DNA of 64,000 nucleotides, taken from J027 sp034437655 (GTDB taxonomy: Bacteria; Chloroflexota; Anaerolineae; Aggregatilineales; J027). Shown in pieces: positions 8,550-17,614 of the stretch. The notes beneath the pieces were generated by a model. The model was not told the origin of the DNA and made no database searches. It saw only the letters and a list, made by a program, of their open reading frames with translations. The DNA is taken from the NCBI GenBank assembly GCA_034437655.1, contig DAOTTU010000092.1, positions 1 to 64,000 of the forward strand, written 5' to 3'. Each line of letters starts with the position of its first letter. Position 1 is the stretch's first letter. A program made the translations under genes and the position numbers.

Positions 8550-9350
8550 TTACCAGACTGCATCCGGGAATGTATTAACACCAGCGTTGTGATAGAGCCG
8601 CTTGTACATATGAAAACCCGTGAAAGCATGGCCCAAAATACCATCATGAATGGCCCAGGAACGCCCACGGATAGACCGCCATGCATCTGGCTGCCGAAAA
8701 GGGGTGCTGGCATCCAACATACGATGCAAATCACCGTCTGGCTGAAATTCATGATGAATGCTTTCCATTTCTTTGCGCCCAACCGTGTAACCAAAGCCAT
8801 AACGTTCAAAGACAACCGCATTATGATATGACAGTGGCTCAATGAGAAATAAGTCGTGGTGCATGTTATCAACAAAGCGCTCAAAATAGGGCACAGAGTC
8901 GCGAAATCCGCGTAAACCCTGACGGATTTGCCCGGGAGCTAGCCCATCGTTCAAGGCGCGTTCCTCTTCGGCAAGATTACGCGCTGATGTGCCTAAATTG
9001 GTCGATCTACCATCTGGAAGACGATCAACATTATAGCGCGGCGAGTTTGGATCATTGACCATAACTAACAACACCATCAACTGATTCATCAATGAGTCTG
9101 CCATATTGACGTACATCACCGGGTCAGCCGCCCCCGGTTCATGAAACAGGGATAGTTCCATTGCTCGGCTATTGGGCGGTGACCGCAACTCAATTACAGA
9201 TTTACCGTTGACTGAGAACGTATTCGGGTTGATTTGAAATCGACGTAACAACCAGTCAGGAATCAACGTACGGTAAATGCCGAGCTTCTGTTCCGTTTCT
9301 AAGTTGTTAATGCCACGGACAGAGCCCGGCCAAATTGAAGGTGGCTGCAT
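8550..9350 (-). CDS. Conserved hypothetical protein between smpB and the STAND gene
   Basis: A 266-residue protein without signal peptide or clear membrane segment. Distinctive stretches are RDSVPYFERFVDNMHHDLFL, FERYGFGYTVGRKEMESIHH and a C-terminal FHMYKRLYHNAG. The density of His, Asp and Glu suggests an enzyme or metal site, but I do not recognise the family. The gene begins 5 nt after the smpB stop and ends 2 nt before the STAND gene start, so the three are very likely one transcript. No strong Shine-Dalgarno is visible, consistent with translational coupling. Confidence 0.75.
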   Translation of the reverse strand: MQPPSIWPGSVRGINNLETEQKLGIYRTLIPDWLLRRFQINPNTFSVNGKSVIELRSPPNSRAMELSLFHEPGAADPVMYVNMADSLMNQLMVLLVMVNDPNSPRYNVDRLPDGRSTNLGTSARNLAEEERALNDGLAPGQIRQGLRGFRDSVPYFERFVDNMHHDLFLIEPLSYHNAVVFERYGFGYTVGRKEMESIHHEFQPDGDLHRMLDASTPFRQPDAWRSIRGRSWAIHDGILGHAFTGFHMYKRLYHNAGVNTFPDAVW

Positions 9351-9355
9351 AGAGG

Positions 9356-9811
9356 CTAGTAATCCTTCAGCGCACGTTCAACACGACGTTTATCGTCACG
9401 TTCACGAATCGTCTGCCGTTTATCGTATTTCTTTTTACCTGTTGCCAGAGCAATTTCTAACTTGGCAAGGCCACCACGCAGATACAACTTCGTTGGTACC
9501 AGCGTGTAGCCTTTCAGGGTGAGATCAGACGCAATGCTGTTAATTTCACGACGGTGGAGTAACAACTTGCGTGGGCGGCGTGGGTCGTGCCCCTGATAAG
9601 ACGCCTCTTTATACTCTACGATATGCATGTTTAGCACCCACAATTCATTGTCACGGAGGGTGACATAAGCCTCTTGCAAACTAACACCTTTGGCACGAAT
9701 AGACTTGATTTCAGAACCCATCAGTTGCATGCCTGCTTCAAAACGGTCTTGCAGGTTGTAGTCATGGCTGGCTTTCCGGTTGGTAGCAATTGTTTTTGCA
9801 CCTTCTGGCAT
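9356..9811 (-). CDS. smpB: SsrA-binding protein SmpB
   Basis: A 151-residue protein of usual SmpB length. It binds tmRNA and delivers it to ribosomes stalled on broken mRNAs (trans-translation). Family landmarks are present: IATNRKASHDYNLQDRFEAG, LMGSEIKSIRAKGVSLQEAY, LLLHRREI, and the basic C-terminal tail KKYDKRQTIRERDDKRR that enters the mRNA channel. A GGAGG-type site precedes the ATG. It lies 33 nt after an S41 protease gene and directly upstream of the unknown-STAND pair. No tmRNA gene is seen in this window. Confidence 0.97.
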   Translation of the reverse strand: MPEGAKTIATNRKASHDYNLQDRFEAGMQLMGSEIKSIRAKGVSLQEAYVTLRDNELWVLNMHIVEYKEASYQGHDPRRPRKLLLHRREINSIASDLTLKGYTLVPTKLYLRGGLAKLEIALATGKKKYDKRQTIRERDDKRRVERALKDY

Positions 9812-9844
9812 ATATCCTCCTGTGTTTTGGTGATGATGTTTTTA

Positions 9845-11143
9845 TCAGTTAGGTGGCAAGGCGGCAGTCTCACCGCTGGTTGCTGGTAAATCTTGCTCAA
9901 TGAATTCCAATGTGAAACTCAGGTTGCGCGCATCACACTCGACCGGATCCAGACCTTCGCAGTCTACAAATTCATCAGGTGCAAGGCCCTGGCCTTCAAT
10001 ACGCACGTCGTCAGGAGTATACCAGGCGGCCGATGTAACGCGGAGTTCGCTTCCATCTGAGAGTTCATAAACGTTTTGCACTGAGCCTTTGCCGAACGTT
10101 GTCTGACCGATCAACACAGCACGATCGCGGTCGCGCAGGGCTCCAGCGACAACTTCCGACGCACTCGCACTACGATCATCAACGATAACGTAAAGCGGAA
10201 TGTCTTCACCCTCGTCGCCACTATCTGAAAAGAGTTGTTCAACATTACCTTCGCGGTCACGTTGCGTCAAAACCAGTCCTTCTTCAAGGAAAACGTCAGC
10301 GACGAGCAGCGCTTCGTTCAACAGCCCGCCGGGATTATCGTGTAAGTCGAGAATGATTGCACGAGGGTTCTGCTCCATCAGCAACTCTAGTTTGCAGCGG
10401 AGCTGTTTCGTCGCGACTGCATTAAAGAGAGTGAGGTGCATGTACCCAATATCATCAATCATTTCTGCATTAACGGTGATATTCTCGATATTGTCACGCC
10501 GGACATCAATATCAAGTGTTTCCTCTGCTTCAGGACGAAAAACGGTCAGTGTGACGATTGTTCCCTGACGTCCACGTACCAGATCAACCACACCATTCAG
10601 GTCTAAGCCTTCGACTGAAGCACCGTCTACTGCGCGGATGACGTCATTAGACCGGAGCCCGGCGGCGTCAGCAGGGGTGGTGTTGATACATTCATCAGCA
10701 ATGACCTCAATGATGTAAGGCTCATTGTTATCGTTTGTGCCAACCACAGCACCAATGCCACCGAAACGGCCTTCAATCTGTTCTCGACTGTCTTCCGCAA
10801 TAGTAGGCGGCGCAAAACGGGTATTTGGATCACCCAGTGTGGTTACAAAGCCCTGAATAGCGCCGTAAACACGCTGCTGATCATTGGGTAAGCGGTCAGT
10901 AAAATAATAATCGTCTTCGATACGATCCCAGGCTTCCCAGAATACGACAAATTCCTCTGAGCTAGCCAGCCCCTGTGAGCGTTCATAAAGCACACCCGCC
11001 AGAAACGCAACGGCAGCCGTTACCAGAATAGCCATCAAGATACTCAGGGCCTGGAACGAGCTAATCCCAACCTGTTGTGGCCGGGAATAGGCAGCGGAAG
11101 ACTCATCATTGGGCGAAAAGTTTAACGCTTGCTTGTCAGACAT
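9845..11143 (-). CDS. S41 family C-terminal processing protease (membrane-anchored)
   Basis: A 432-residue protease. A membrane segment lies at residues about 32-52 (ALSILMAILVTAAVAFLAGV). A PDZ domain follows (about 125-205, with GIGAVVG and DAAGLRSNDVIRAVDG), then the S41 catalytic domain with LDLHDNPGGLL. The Ser-Lys dyad is intact: Ser327 in RSASASEVVAGAL and Lys352 in FGKGSVQ, 25 residues apart as in CtpA/Tsp. The PDZ recognises C-terminal tails of substrate proteins. It is the second of two tandem S41 genes, 23 nt after the first. The C-terminal tail contains two cysteines (DCEGLDPVECD) not seen in the other copy. Confidence 0.95.
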   Translation of the reverse strand: MSDKQALNFSPNDESSAAYSRPQQVGISSFQALSILMAILVTAAVAFLAGVLYERSQGLASSEEFVVFWEAWDRIEDDYYFTDRLPNDQQRVYGAIQGFVTTLGDPNTRFAPPTIAEDSREQIEGRFGGIGAVVGTNDNNEPYIIEVIADECINTTPADAAGLRSNDVIRAVDGASVEGLDLNGVVDLVRGRQGTIVTLTVFRPEAEETLDIDVRRDNIENITVNAEMIDDIGYMHLTLFNAVATKQLRCKLELLMEQNPRAIILDLHDNPGGLLNEALLVADVFLEEGLVLTQRDREGNVEQLFSDSGDEGEDIPLYVIVDDRSASASEVVAGALRDRDRAVLIGQTTFGKGSVQNVYELSDGSELRVTSAAWYTPDDVRIEGQGLAPDEFVDCEGLDPVECDARNLSFTLEFIEQDLPATSGETAALPPN

Positions 11144-11166
11144 ACCAATAAACCTTCAATGAATTC

Positions 11167-12393
11167 CTAATCTGCCGAGAGTTGTTGCCGTAGTTGCCGG
11201 GTGGCTTCGTCAAGTTCGACTTCGCGTCCATTAACATCAGGGATCATCGGAATGTCGGGGTCAAGCCCAACACCATCTAAGGGGGTTTCATCTGGCGTTA
11301 GCCATACCGCACCCGTGATGCGGAACGAAGACCCATCCGAGAGCCCAAAAATAAATTGCACCGAGCCTTTGCCCCGTGTTTGCTGACCAACCAGTTGGGC
11401 ACGGTCATTCTGTTGCAGTGCCCCGGCGACGACTTCGGCGGCGCTAGCAGTACGATTATTTACCAGAACCATCATCGGGACTTCGGTGGCGATTCCACCA
11501 GCGGTATCCTCAATAACTTCGCGCCCAGAAACACGACTTTCTTCAATCACGATGACACCGCCATCCAGAAATGCCTCTGAAATTTCGATGCTCTCACGCA
11601 GTAGACCACCGGCGTTGTTGCGCAAGTCTAGTACTAATCCTTGCATACCTTGATCTTCCAACGCGGCGATGGCTTCGGCCAATTCGTCCGGTGTGCGGGA
11701 CGTAAAGCTCATGACGTTGAGGTACCCGATTTGCGGTTCGCCGGGCAGCATGCGCCAGATGACTGACGGCACACGAATTTCTTCAAACGCAATATCCAGC
11801 GTGCGGGTTTCCTCACTGTCTGGTGTGCGAATGGTGATCGTAACCCCATTGCCTTCATCAGTGACTTCACCACGCAGCAAGCCGCGAATCACATCTAGAT
11901 TTTGTTCCAGATCAACAACCTCGCCATTTACACTAACCAGAATATCCCCATCGACAATGCCAGCGCGGACAGCAGGGCTTTCTGGATAAGGATACAACTC
12001 AACCTCACCTGCAACGTTCCGCTTGATGATGACGCCTATGCCACCATAACGTCCGGCTAGCGATGCGCTTTCTGTGCGGGCGGCCGGGGGCTCGTTGAAG
12101 AAGCTGAAGGGGTCGTCCAGTGAATTGAGATAGCCACGAATGGCACCATATTCCAGATCACTGTCAGTTGGCAATTCAGCATAATAATTGTCTGCAACGA
12201 GGCGATGAACCTCATCCAGCAAAATGAAATCCAGTTGGCCACTATCTTCAGATTGGGCGTTTACTACCCTGTTGGTGTCCGTCTCTACCATATCCCGGGT
12301 AAAGAACCCGGCAGCAAAGACCAACCCCAACAAGATACCAGCCGCAGCAGCACGGAATATAGTTGATCGTGTCGAAAGTTTAGCTGCTTTCAC
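11167..12393 (-). CDS. S41 family C-terminal processing protease (membrane-anchored)
   Basis: A 408-residue paralogue of the neighbouring S41 gene. It has an N-terminal membrane segment (residues about 10-30), a PDZ domain (GIGVIIK, then PAVRAGIVDGDILVSVNG) and a catalytic domain with LDLRNNAGGLL. The dyad is Ser317 in RTASAAEVVAGAL and Lys342 in RGKGSVQ. It is closer to standard CtpA in length and in the VWLTPDETPLDGVGLDPDI C-terminal segment. The gene is 55 nt downstream of the M1 peptidase gene. Having two neighbouring copies suggests different substrate ranges rather than redundancy, but this is inference. Confidence 0.95.
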   Translation of the reverse strand: MKAAKLSTRSTIFRAAAAGILLGLVFAAGFFTRDMVETDTNRVVNAQSEDSGQLDFILLDEVHRLVADNYYAELPTDSDLEYGAIRGYLNSLDDPFSFFNEPPAARTESASLAGRYGGIGVIIKRNVAGEVELYPYPESPAVRAGIVDGDILVSVNGEVVDLEQNLDVIRGLLRGEVTDEGNGVTITIRTPDSEETRTLDIAFEEIRVPSVIWRMLPGEPQIGYLNVMSFTSRTPDELAEAIAALEDQGMQGLVLDLRNNAGGLLRESIEISEAFLDGGVIVIEESRVSGREVIEDTAGGIATEVPMMVLVNNRTASAAEVVAGALQQNDRAQLVGQQTRGKGSVQFIFGLSDGSSFRITGAVWLTPDETPLDGVGLDPDIPMIPDVNGREVELDEATRQLRQQLSAD

Positions 12394-12448
12394 AGTTGCT
12401 TACCTTTGTTGAGTTGTTTGTGCATTATTCTGAGTTGTTATTGTAGCA

Positions 12449-14935
12449 TCATTCGATGAGGGATAGACAGGATTCAGCGGTTTGATCACGTTCTACGGAA
12501 AATTGACCGAGCAGGTGTTGGTCAGGGTCAATATTAATGTCTGTGACTATAAAATCAACGTCGAAAGTCTGCGCAGTGTTGTTCGCCAAGTTAAAGGTGA
12601 TCATCTTCTGTTCGTCATCAGTCCCGCTCAACGCAATATGCAGTTCAAGCTGATAGCTGTTGCTACGTAAATTACACGCCAACACTCTGATTTCACCTTC
12701 AGATTGTGACCAGAAGATCTGATACGTCGGTATATAAGGTTGATAGAGCCACTGTCGGCGGAATTGTGTGAGGTCTGCGCCACTAACATGCTCTACATGT
12801 CGGAAGAAGTCCAGCGTAGTGACGGTTTGATGGGTATAGTCCACTGCCCATGTGCGTAGAATATCAAAAAATAGCGTATCGCCTAACTGTTGGCGCAGCA
12901 TGTGCAAAATCCACGCCCCTTTGACATAGCTGTCACGGCTGAACAGTTCAACAGGCAGCGGATAGGCCAGCGGTGTTTGGCGGGTGCTGCGTAGTGCAAC
13001 CCGTTCTTGAGCGCCGAGAAATTGGCGGAACTGCTCAGGCGTAGATTCGGCTTCGAACGCAAGCCATTCCGCGTAGGTGGCAAACCCTTCATTCAGCCAG
13101 ATGTCTTGCCACGAATGCAACGTCACCGTATTTCCGTACCAATGGTGGGCTAATTCATGGACGATCAGGTCAAAAAAAGCGTCGGGTGTACTCAAGTGCA
13201 AATTGCGGGGTAGCATGACCATCGTTTGGGTTTCAATGGCCCCATCTGGAAGCGGGGTGGCGACGTGCCCATAGCTTGAGAAGGGATAGGGGCCGAACCA
13301 ATCTTCAGTTAGTGCAAACGCCCGTGCCGTTGTAGACAACACATCTGCGCTTTCGGTTACAGCATCACTATAGACATAATTGGTTACCGTCACATCGTCA
13401 GAAACCGTTTCCTCAAGCACAGTATAGTCACCGATAGCAACGATGGATAAATTGCTGGCCATAGGGCTCAGCATTTCCCAGACGAACGTAGTATGTGTGT
13501 CTGTGGGCGTGGTCGCTATCAAAACCCCGTTGGCAACAGCAGTGTATGGCTGTGGAACGGTAATACGGAATGTATAGGTGGCACGGTCCTGTGGATGGTC
13601 ATTGGTAGGGTACCAGGTGCGGGCTCCGTCTGGTTGATTGGCAAAAGCCAGGCGCGGTGGTGTATCATCGTACTCAAGACCTACAGTAAATGATCGGCTA
13701 AAACGGGTATTCAATGGCTCTAAGACACCACCGTAGCCCACAGTCACCCTGAATTGTTGACCATAATCAATCGGTTCAGCCAGCTTGATGATGAGTTTTT
13801 CAGCCGTGACATCAAACGCCGCAGGTTGGCCATTGACGCTGACGGCATCGACCGACAAGCCCACAAAATCAAGCGAAAATGCGGCTAGTCGATGATAGGT
13901 GGCGCGCATATCGAGGGTGGCGTCACCGTCAAGCTGGCGTGTGGCGGGGTCAATTTGCAATGCCAGATTGTAGTGCAACACATCATAGCCTTCATTACCG
14001 AGTGTTGGTGCAACAGGATCGTCCAGTGTTGGGCGACCGATGACACCTGCTGCGGGAATAACAGCATTTTCCAGAACTTGCCGCAACCCATCATGCTGAA
14101 GTGTATCGTTTGCCTGCCATAGCATGTGATACCACAGCACGACAGGGTTCATAAACGCCTGGTCTGAAGTTGTTTCCCATTGGAAACCAACGAAGCCATA
14201 ACGACTGAAATAGGGCGTTGCGTTCGGGGGAGGTGTGACATCCAATAACGTGATGGGAATTACCTGAATAGCCTGTTGACTACCATCGAACCCGCCGTGC
14301 GCAGGATTGCTTCGACGAACTGGTGCTGTTGCTGTCACCGTTGCACGCTGTTCGGTCATGGACAACAGCTCCTGCTTTACATCTAGCGGTGATACGTCGA
14401 CTGGAACAGACGCCACAGTTGGCGGTAGTGATACACGTTCCAGTTCAAGCAGGGCAATATCATGTACGCGATCAATGTACAATGCCTGTGTAATAGCTAT
14501 GGTTTGTTCCTCAGGCGTAATCAGAGACAACGATGTCGTGAGGTCGTACGGATAACAAGCCGCTTCGTTGTCTGGAAGTGTCGTTGTGTACGAAATGTTG
14601 TTGCCTAAAGCATTGCACAAGAACCCCGGGGGGTTGTCTGCAATGTCACTGGCAAACATTTGACGCGGGGGTATAAGTGCGGCAGGCGGGGACTGCTGTG
14701 TGGCGGGGTTCCAGAGGTAAGACTCACCAAGAACTGCGGCAGCACTGGTTAGAGCGAGATGATTGCCGAGGTAAACCGCTGGTGTTTGTTGCCCGAAAGC
14801 ATCCTCAATGTACAGCGGTGTGGCAATAGATGAAAAAACCGGAGCCTGTGACCCCGGCAACAGTAGCAGATATAGTGCGATACAAAACAATGCTGCTTTA
14901 GTTCGTAATGACATTCCAACTACCACGGAACGCAT
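12449..14935 (-). CDS. Secreted M1 family zinc metallopeptidase with N-terminal degenerate trypsin-like region
   Basis: An 828-residue protein with a signal peptide (AALFCIALYLLLLPGSQA). The C-terminal part is a gluzincin aminopeptidase of family M1: HELAHHW with His593, Glu594 and His597, then Glu616 in LNEGF (HEXXH-X18-E). The substrate motif GAMEN is replaced by GAIET. The M1 beta-sandwich begins near residue 335 (YDVLHYNLALQIDPATRQLD). The preceding 270 residues resemble a trypsin-fold domain (LGNHLALTSAAAVLG, VHDIALLELERV) in which the catalytic His is replaced. The chosen ATG has GGTGA upstream and overlaps the upstream gene by 38 nt; an ATG at 14914 is a possible alternative. Confidence 0.88.
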   Translation of the reverse strand: MRSVVVGMSLRTKAALFCIALYLLLLPGSQAPVFSSIATPLYIEDAFGQQTPAVYLGNHLALTSAAAVLGESYLWNPATQQSPPAALIPPRQMFASDIADNPPGFLCNALGNNISYTTTLPDNEAACYPYDLTTSLSLITPEEQTIAITQALYIDRVHDIALLELERVSLPPTVASVPVDVSPLDVKQELLSMTEQRATVTATAPVRRSNPAHGGFDGSQQAIQVIPITLLDVTPPPNATPYFSRYGFVGFQWETTSDQAFMNPVVLWYHMLWQANDTLQHDGLRQVLENAVIPAAGVIGRPTLDDPVAPTLGNEGYDVLHYNLALQIDPATRQLDGDATLDMRATYHRLAAFSLDFVGLSVDAVSVNGQPAAFDVTAEKLIIKLAEPIDYGQQFRVTVGYGGVLEPLNTRFSRSFTVGLEYDDTPPRLAFANQPDGARTWYPTNDHPQDRATYTFRITVPQPYTAVANGVLIATTPTDTHTTFVWEMLSPMASNLSIVAIGDYTVLEETVSDDVTVTNYVYSDAVTESADVLSTTARAFALTEDWFGPYPFSSYGHVATPLPDGAIETQTMVMLPRNLHLSTPDAFFDLIVHELAHHWYGNTVTLHSWQDIWLNEGFATYAEWLAFEAESTPEQFRQFLGAQERVALRSTRQTPLAYPLPVELFSRDSYVKGAWILHMLRQQLGDTLFFDILRTWAVDYTHQTVTTLDFFRHVEHVSGADLTQFRRQWLYQPYIPTYQIFWSQSEGEIRVLACNLRSNSYQLELHIALSGTDDEQKMITFNLANNTAQTFDVDFIVTDINIDPDQHLLGQFSVERDQTAESCLSLIE

Positions 14936-15935
14936 TCATATCACCGCTGGTGCGGAAATCACGTGCATCTTCAATCAAGACAGTTGCTCTATAGACAACA
15001 TCTTCGCCAGTGCAATCTGTGATGTTAACCCCTGCCTGATCAATTGCCCCTTCATTTTCACCAGAAACGCGATCGGCTACCACAAGGAAGCTCTCTTCAA
15101 CAATGCGAGGCAGTTCACCGGCAGTAGGGCCCTCGCAGTCGCTACGAATGCAAATACAAGATTGGACAAAGAGCGTTGTCTGTGTACCGTTATCGACAAT
15201 AAACGTCGCTGTTTCTGTCCCGGTAACACGGGCTGCATCAACCCGTACGCGCCCCGCAATCGCAGCGACGTCTTCGGTTGTTTCAGCTTCTTCAACGACT
15301 GTCAGCGCTGCCAGGTCTGGGGCACCGGGGTCACTTTCTGCGGTGTCTTCACTCCCCGAGAGTACGAACAACGCCGTTGCGACAATGCCTGCAATCAAGA
15401 GTAACAGTACCAGTTGCAAAACCCCGCTTGAGCGTTTCTTTTCACGTTTTGCCGTACGCTTTGGACTTTCGTCTTGTGCTGATTCGTCAAATAAATCCTC
15501 AAAGGGATCGTCTCCCTGCACGGCAGGTTCCTCTTCGTCGAAGGCACTGAGATCAATCTCTGAAGATTCATCAAAAAGATCGAACAGTTCCTCGTCAGAC
15601 AGGGGGTCTTCAAGCTCTTCAAGGTCAAGTGATTGGGCGTCGTCGTCCAGTTCAATGAGTAGTTTAAGTTCCTCGTCAGTGGGGGGAACTTGATCATTGA
15701 GTTCATCGAGTGTTTGCCGAGCGCGAGCATGGGTGGGGTCATTTTTCAGAACGTTAATCAGGGCAAGCCGTGCCTCTCTGGGGTCATCAACGGCATTAGC
15801 CATTAACCACCAGGCATCGGCATTATTCGGCTCACGGTCAATAACCTCACGCAGAACGCCTAGCGCTGCATCATAGTTGTCGTTGTCAATCAACTCAAAG
15901 GCTTCTTCAAGTTGGCGGCGGGTTGATTCACTCAT
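14898..15935 (-). CDS. TPR-containing membrane protein
   Basis: A 345-residue protein. Residues about 5-75 form tetratricopeptide-type helices (FELIDNDNYDAALGVLREVI, then PNNADAWWLMANAV). Residues 85-160 are extremely acidic (runs of Asp/Glu). A basic stretch (KRTAKREKKRSS) then precedes one membrane helix (VLQLVLLLLIAGIVATALFV, about 172-192). The last 140 residues would be outside and contain an IQSCICIRSDCEG-like cysteine cluster. By the positive-inside rule the TPR part is cytoplasmic. It sits 12 nt after the SH3b gene and overlaps the M1 peptidase gene, so the three probably form an envelope operon. Confidence 0.75.
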   Translation of the reverse strand: MSESTRRQLEEAFELIDNDNYDAALGVLREVIDREPNNADAWWLMANAVDDPREARLALINVLKNDPTHARARQTLDELNDQVPPTDEELKLLIELDDDAQSLDLEELEDPLSDEELFDLFDESSEIDLSAFDEEEPAVQGDDPFEDLFDESAQDESPKRTAKREKKRSSGVLQLVLLLLIAGIVATALFVLSGSEDTAESDPGAPDLAALTVVEEAETTEDVAAIAGRVRVDAARVTGTETATFIVDNGTQTTLFVQSCICIRSDCEGPTAGELPRIVEESFLVVADRVSGENEGAIDQAGVNITDCTGEDVVYRATVLIEDARDFRTSGDMNAFRGSWNVITN

Positions 15936-15947
15936 GATGCTTGGCTC

Positions 15948-17297
15948 CTATTGTACCACTGGCACATTGAGCGCACCGTTTTCGGCAATCACGAAGCGTT
16001 TATTGACCCACCCCACGCCGAATGGGCTTTCAACTTGCCACCAGTTGCCATCCGGGCTTTGACCGATAATTGGCATCCGGGTAGCGGCATAAACAAATCC
16101 AAGCGCTTCAAATGCGGCATTCGGGCCACTGCGAATATTGAGGGCACCTGTTGCAACAAAAGCGATAGGTCCGATGTCAGTAGGCGTTACCATTGCCGCT
16201 TGACCATCGTCAGGATCAACAATACTGGGAGCGCTGCTTGCATTGGCGACGGGTAGATTGGCTGTGTTGCCGCGAATAATGACAAAATTCTGATTGACCC
16301 AGCCATCATTCTCGCCATTGTCCAACAATAGCCAGGTGAACGAGGCGTTTCGGGCTAGAATCTGGAATTGTTCGCCGCCACGAATTTGATCAACGACGGT
16401 AAAGGTGGCCGCCGGACCGCTACGTATGTTTAGCACAGAGGCATTTACAATTGCAGTAGCGCCAAGCACGGTAGCGGGGTCAACAGTATCAGTGGTCGTT
16501 GGGGCGCTACCAAACTCGTTTTGCGTAACGACAAATAAATCTGACACCCAACCGGGTCCAAAGGGGGTTTCCACATTAAACCAGCTTCGATCCGCTGATG
16601 CGCCGATGATAGGGAGTTGGGCACCACCACGGACTACACCAAGAATCTCGAAATTAACACTTGGACCAGTTCGGACATTCAAGAACACTGCGTTCACAAT
16701 CGCCACCGCAGGGTCAGCAGTGACAGGGGTGTCTGTTGAGGTCGGGGTGCCTGTGCCGCCCGCAGAAGTGAATTGGGCTGCTACCCATCCTGTACCAAAT
16801 TGCGAGCGAACATTGAGCCAGGAGCCGCTGTCGTTGCGCCCAATGACGAACAGTCGATTACCGATGAATGCCAGACCAAGTGAAGGCGCCTGGACGCCGG
16901 GTGCAGTGCGCACATTGAGTTCCCCCGCTGTGACAGCAACGGTTGCCCCCGGGTTGCGGACGGGTACACCAGCAGCATTACTGGCAGTGACGACGGAATT
17001 TGCCACCCAGCCTTGTGCAAAGCCCGTGTCCACAAGCCACCAGGTGCCTGCGGAGTTGATGCCAAGAATGGGGACGGTTTCGTTGGCGGCCATGACATCA
17101 ATCACCCAAAAATTGCGGTCCGGGCCACTGCGAACATTAATTGCGCGTATAGCGGTTGCGCTAGCGGTGCCTTGCTGTTGTACGGTTGGTTCTGGTGATG
17201 CAGATGACGATGCTAATGCAGTACCAGCACCCGGCAAAAGCCCCACCAGCAAAGCAACTAACAGGAAATAAGTGCCAGGATGTCTAATTGAGCGCAT
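15948..17297 (-). CDS. Secreted protein with five SH3b repeats
   Basis: A 449-residue protein with a signal peptide (TYFLLVALLVGLLPGAGTALA). It contains five bacterial SH3 repeats, each opening with a variant of LNVRSGP (INVRSGPDRN, LNVRTAPG, LNVRTGPS, LNIRSGPA, LNIRSGPN) and closing with a GWV motif. Spacers are Thr/Pro/Asp-rich. SH3b domains bind cell-wall peptides or other surface ligands. No enzymatic domain is visible, so it is probably a surface scaffold or adaptor. It heads the minus-strand run that continues through the TPR protein and M1 peptidase. Confidence 0.93.
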   Translation of the reverse strand: MRSIRHPGTYFLLVALLVGLLPGAGTALASSSASPEPTVQQQGTASATAIRAINVRSGPDRNFWVIDVMAANETVPILGINSAGTWWLVDTGFAQGWVANSVVTASNAAGVPVRNPGATVAVTAGELNVRTAPGVQAPSLGLAFIGNRLFVIGRNDSGSWLNVRSQFGTGWVAAQFTSAGGTGTPTSTDTPVTADPAVAIVNAVFLNVRTGPSVNFEILGVVRGGAQLPIIGASADRSWFNVETPFGPGWVSDLFVVTQNEFGSAPTTTDTVDPATVLGATAIVNASVLNIRSGPAATFTVVDQIRGGEQFQILARNASFTWLLLDNGENDGWVNQNFVIIRGNTANLPVANASSAPSIVDPDDGQAAMVTPTDIGPIAFVATGALNIRSGPNAAFEALGFVYAATRMPIIGQSPDGNWWQVESPFGVGWVNKRFVIAENGALNVPVVQ

Positions 17298-17375
17298 AGT
17301 TGCCCCTTGATAGTCAGTTGATGAACACTATAAAGAGGAGTTTACTGAGGCATTGCGATTACAGCAAGTTACCCA

Positions 17376-17410
17376 ACAAAAAACACACTCCAATTATCTG
17401 GTAGTGTGTT
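17376..17410 (-). terminator. Rho-independent terminator after tRNA-Leu
   Basis: On the minus strand, AACACACT (17410-17403) pairs with AGTGTGTT (17389-17382) around a 13-nt loop and is followed by a run of T. It lies 15 nt past the 3' end of tRNA-Leu and upstream of the SH3b gene, so it isolates the tRNA transcript. Confidence 0.7.
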
Positions 17411-17424
17411 GCTGATTTGACGTC

Positions 17425-17511
17425 TGGTGCCCTGAAGAGGACTCGAACCTCCACCCATGTTACTGGACACGGCCCTCAACCGTGCGCGTCTGCCAGTTCC
17501 GCCATCAGGGC
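17425..17511 (-). tRNA. tRNA-Leu (anticodon GAG), CCA encoded
   Basis: A class II tRNA on the minus strand. The acceptor stem GCCCTGA begins at 17511, and the anticodon stem CACGG/CCGTG encloses TTGAGGG, giving anticodon GAG. A long variable arm follows, then a T arm with GGTTCGAGTCC. Discriminator A and CCA are encoded at the 3' end (17428-17425). The long variable arm and the anticodon both identify leucine. Confidence 0.93.
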
Positions 17512-17565
17512 ATCTTGATTTTTCGTCTTCAGATTATACAGAAAGGACTTTTGATGTCAATAACA

Positions 17566-17591
17566 AATCCCCCTGAGTAAACAGAGGGATT
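17566..17591 (-). terminator. Terminator after the RND transporter gene
   Basis: On the minus strand AATCCCTCTG pairs with CAGGGGGATT (one G-U pair) around a 6-nt loop, 24 nt past the RND stop codon, and is followed by a T-rich stretch. It separates this gene from tRNA-Leu. Confidence 0.6.
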
Positions 17592-17614
17592 CTGGGATTG
17601 TGCAGAGGTGGTCA

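Noticed and set aside
15103..15693. A Ser-rich plus-strand frame opposite the TPR protein gene
   Set aside because: Its serine runs mirror the acidic codons of the real minus-strand gene.
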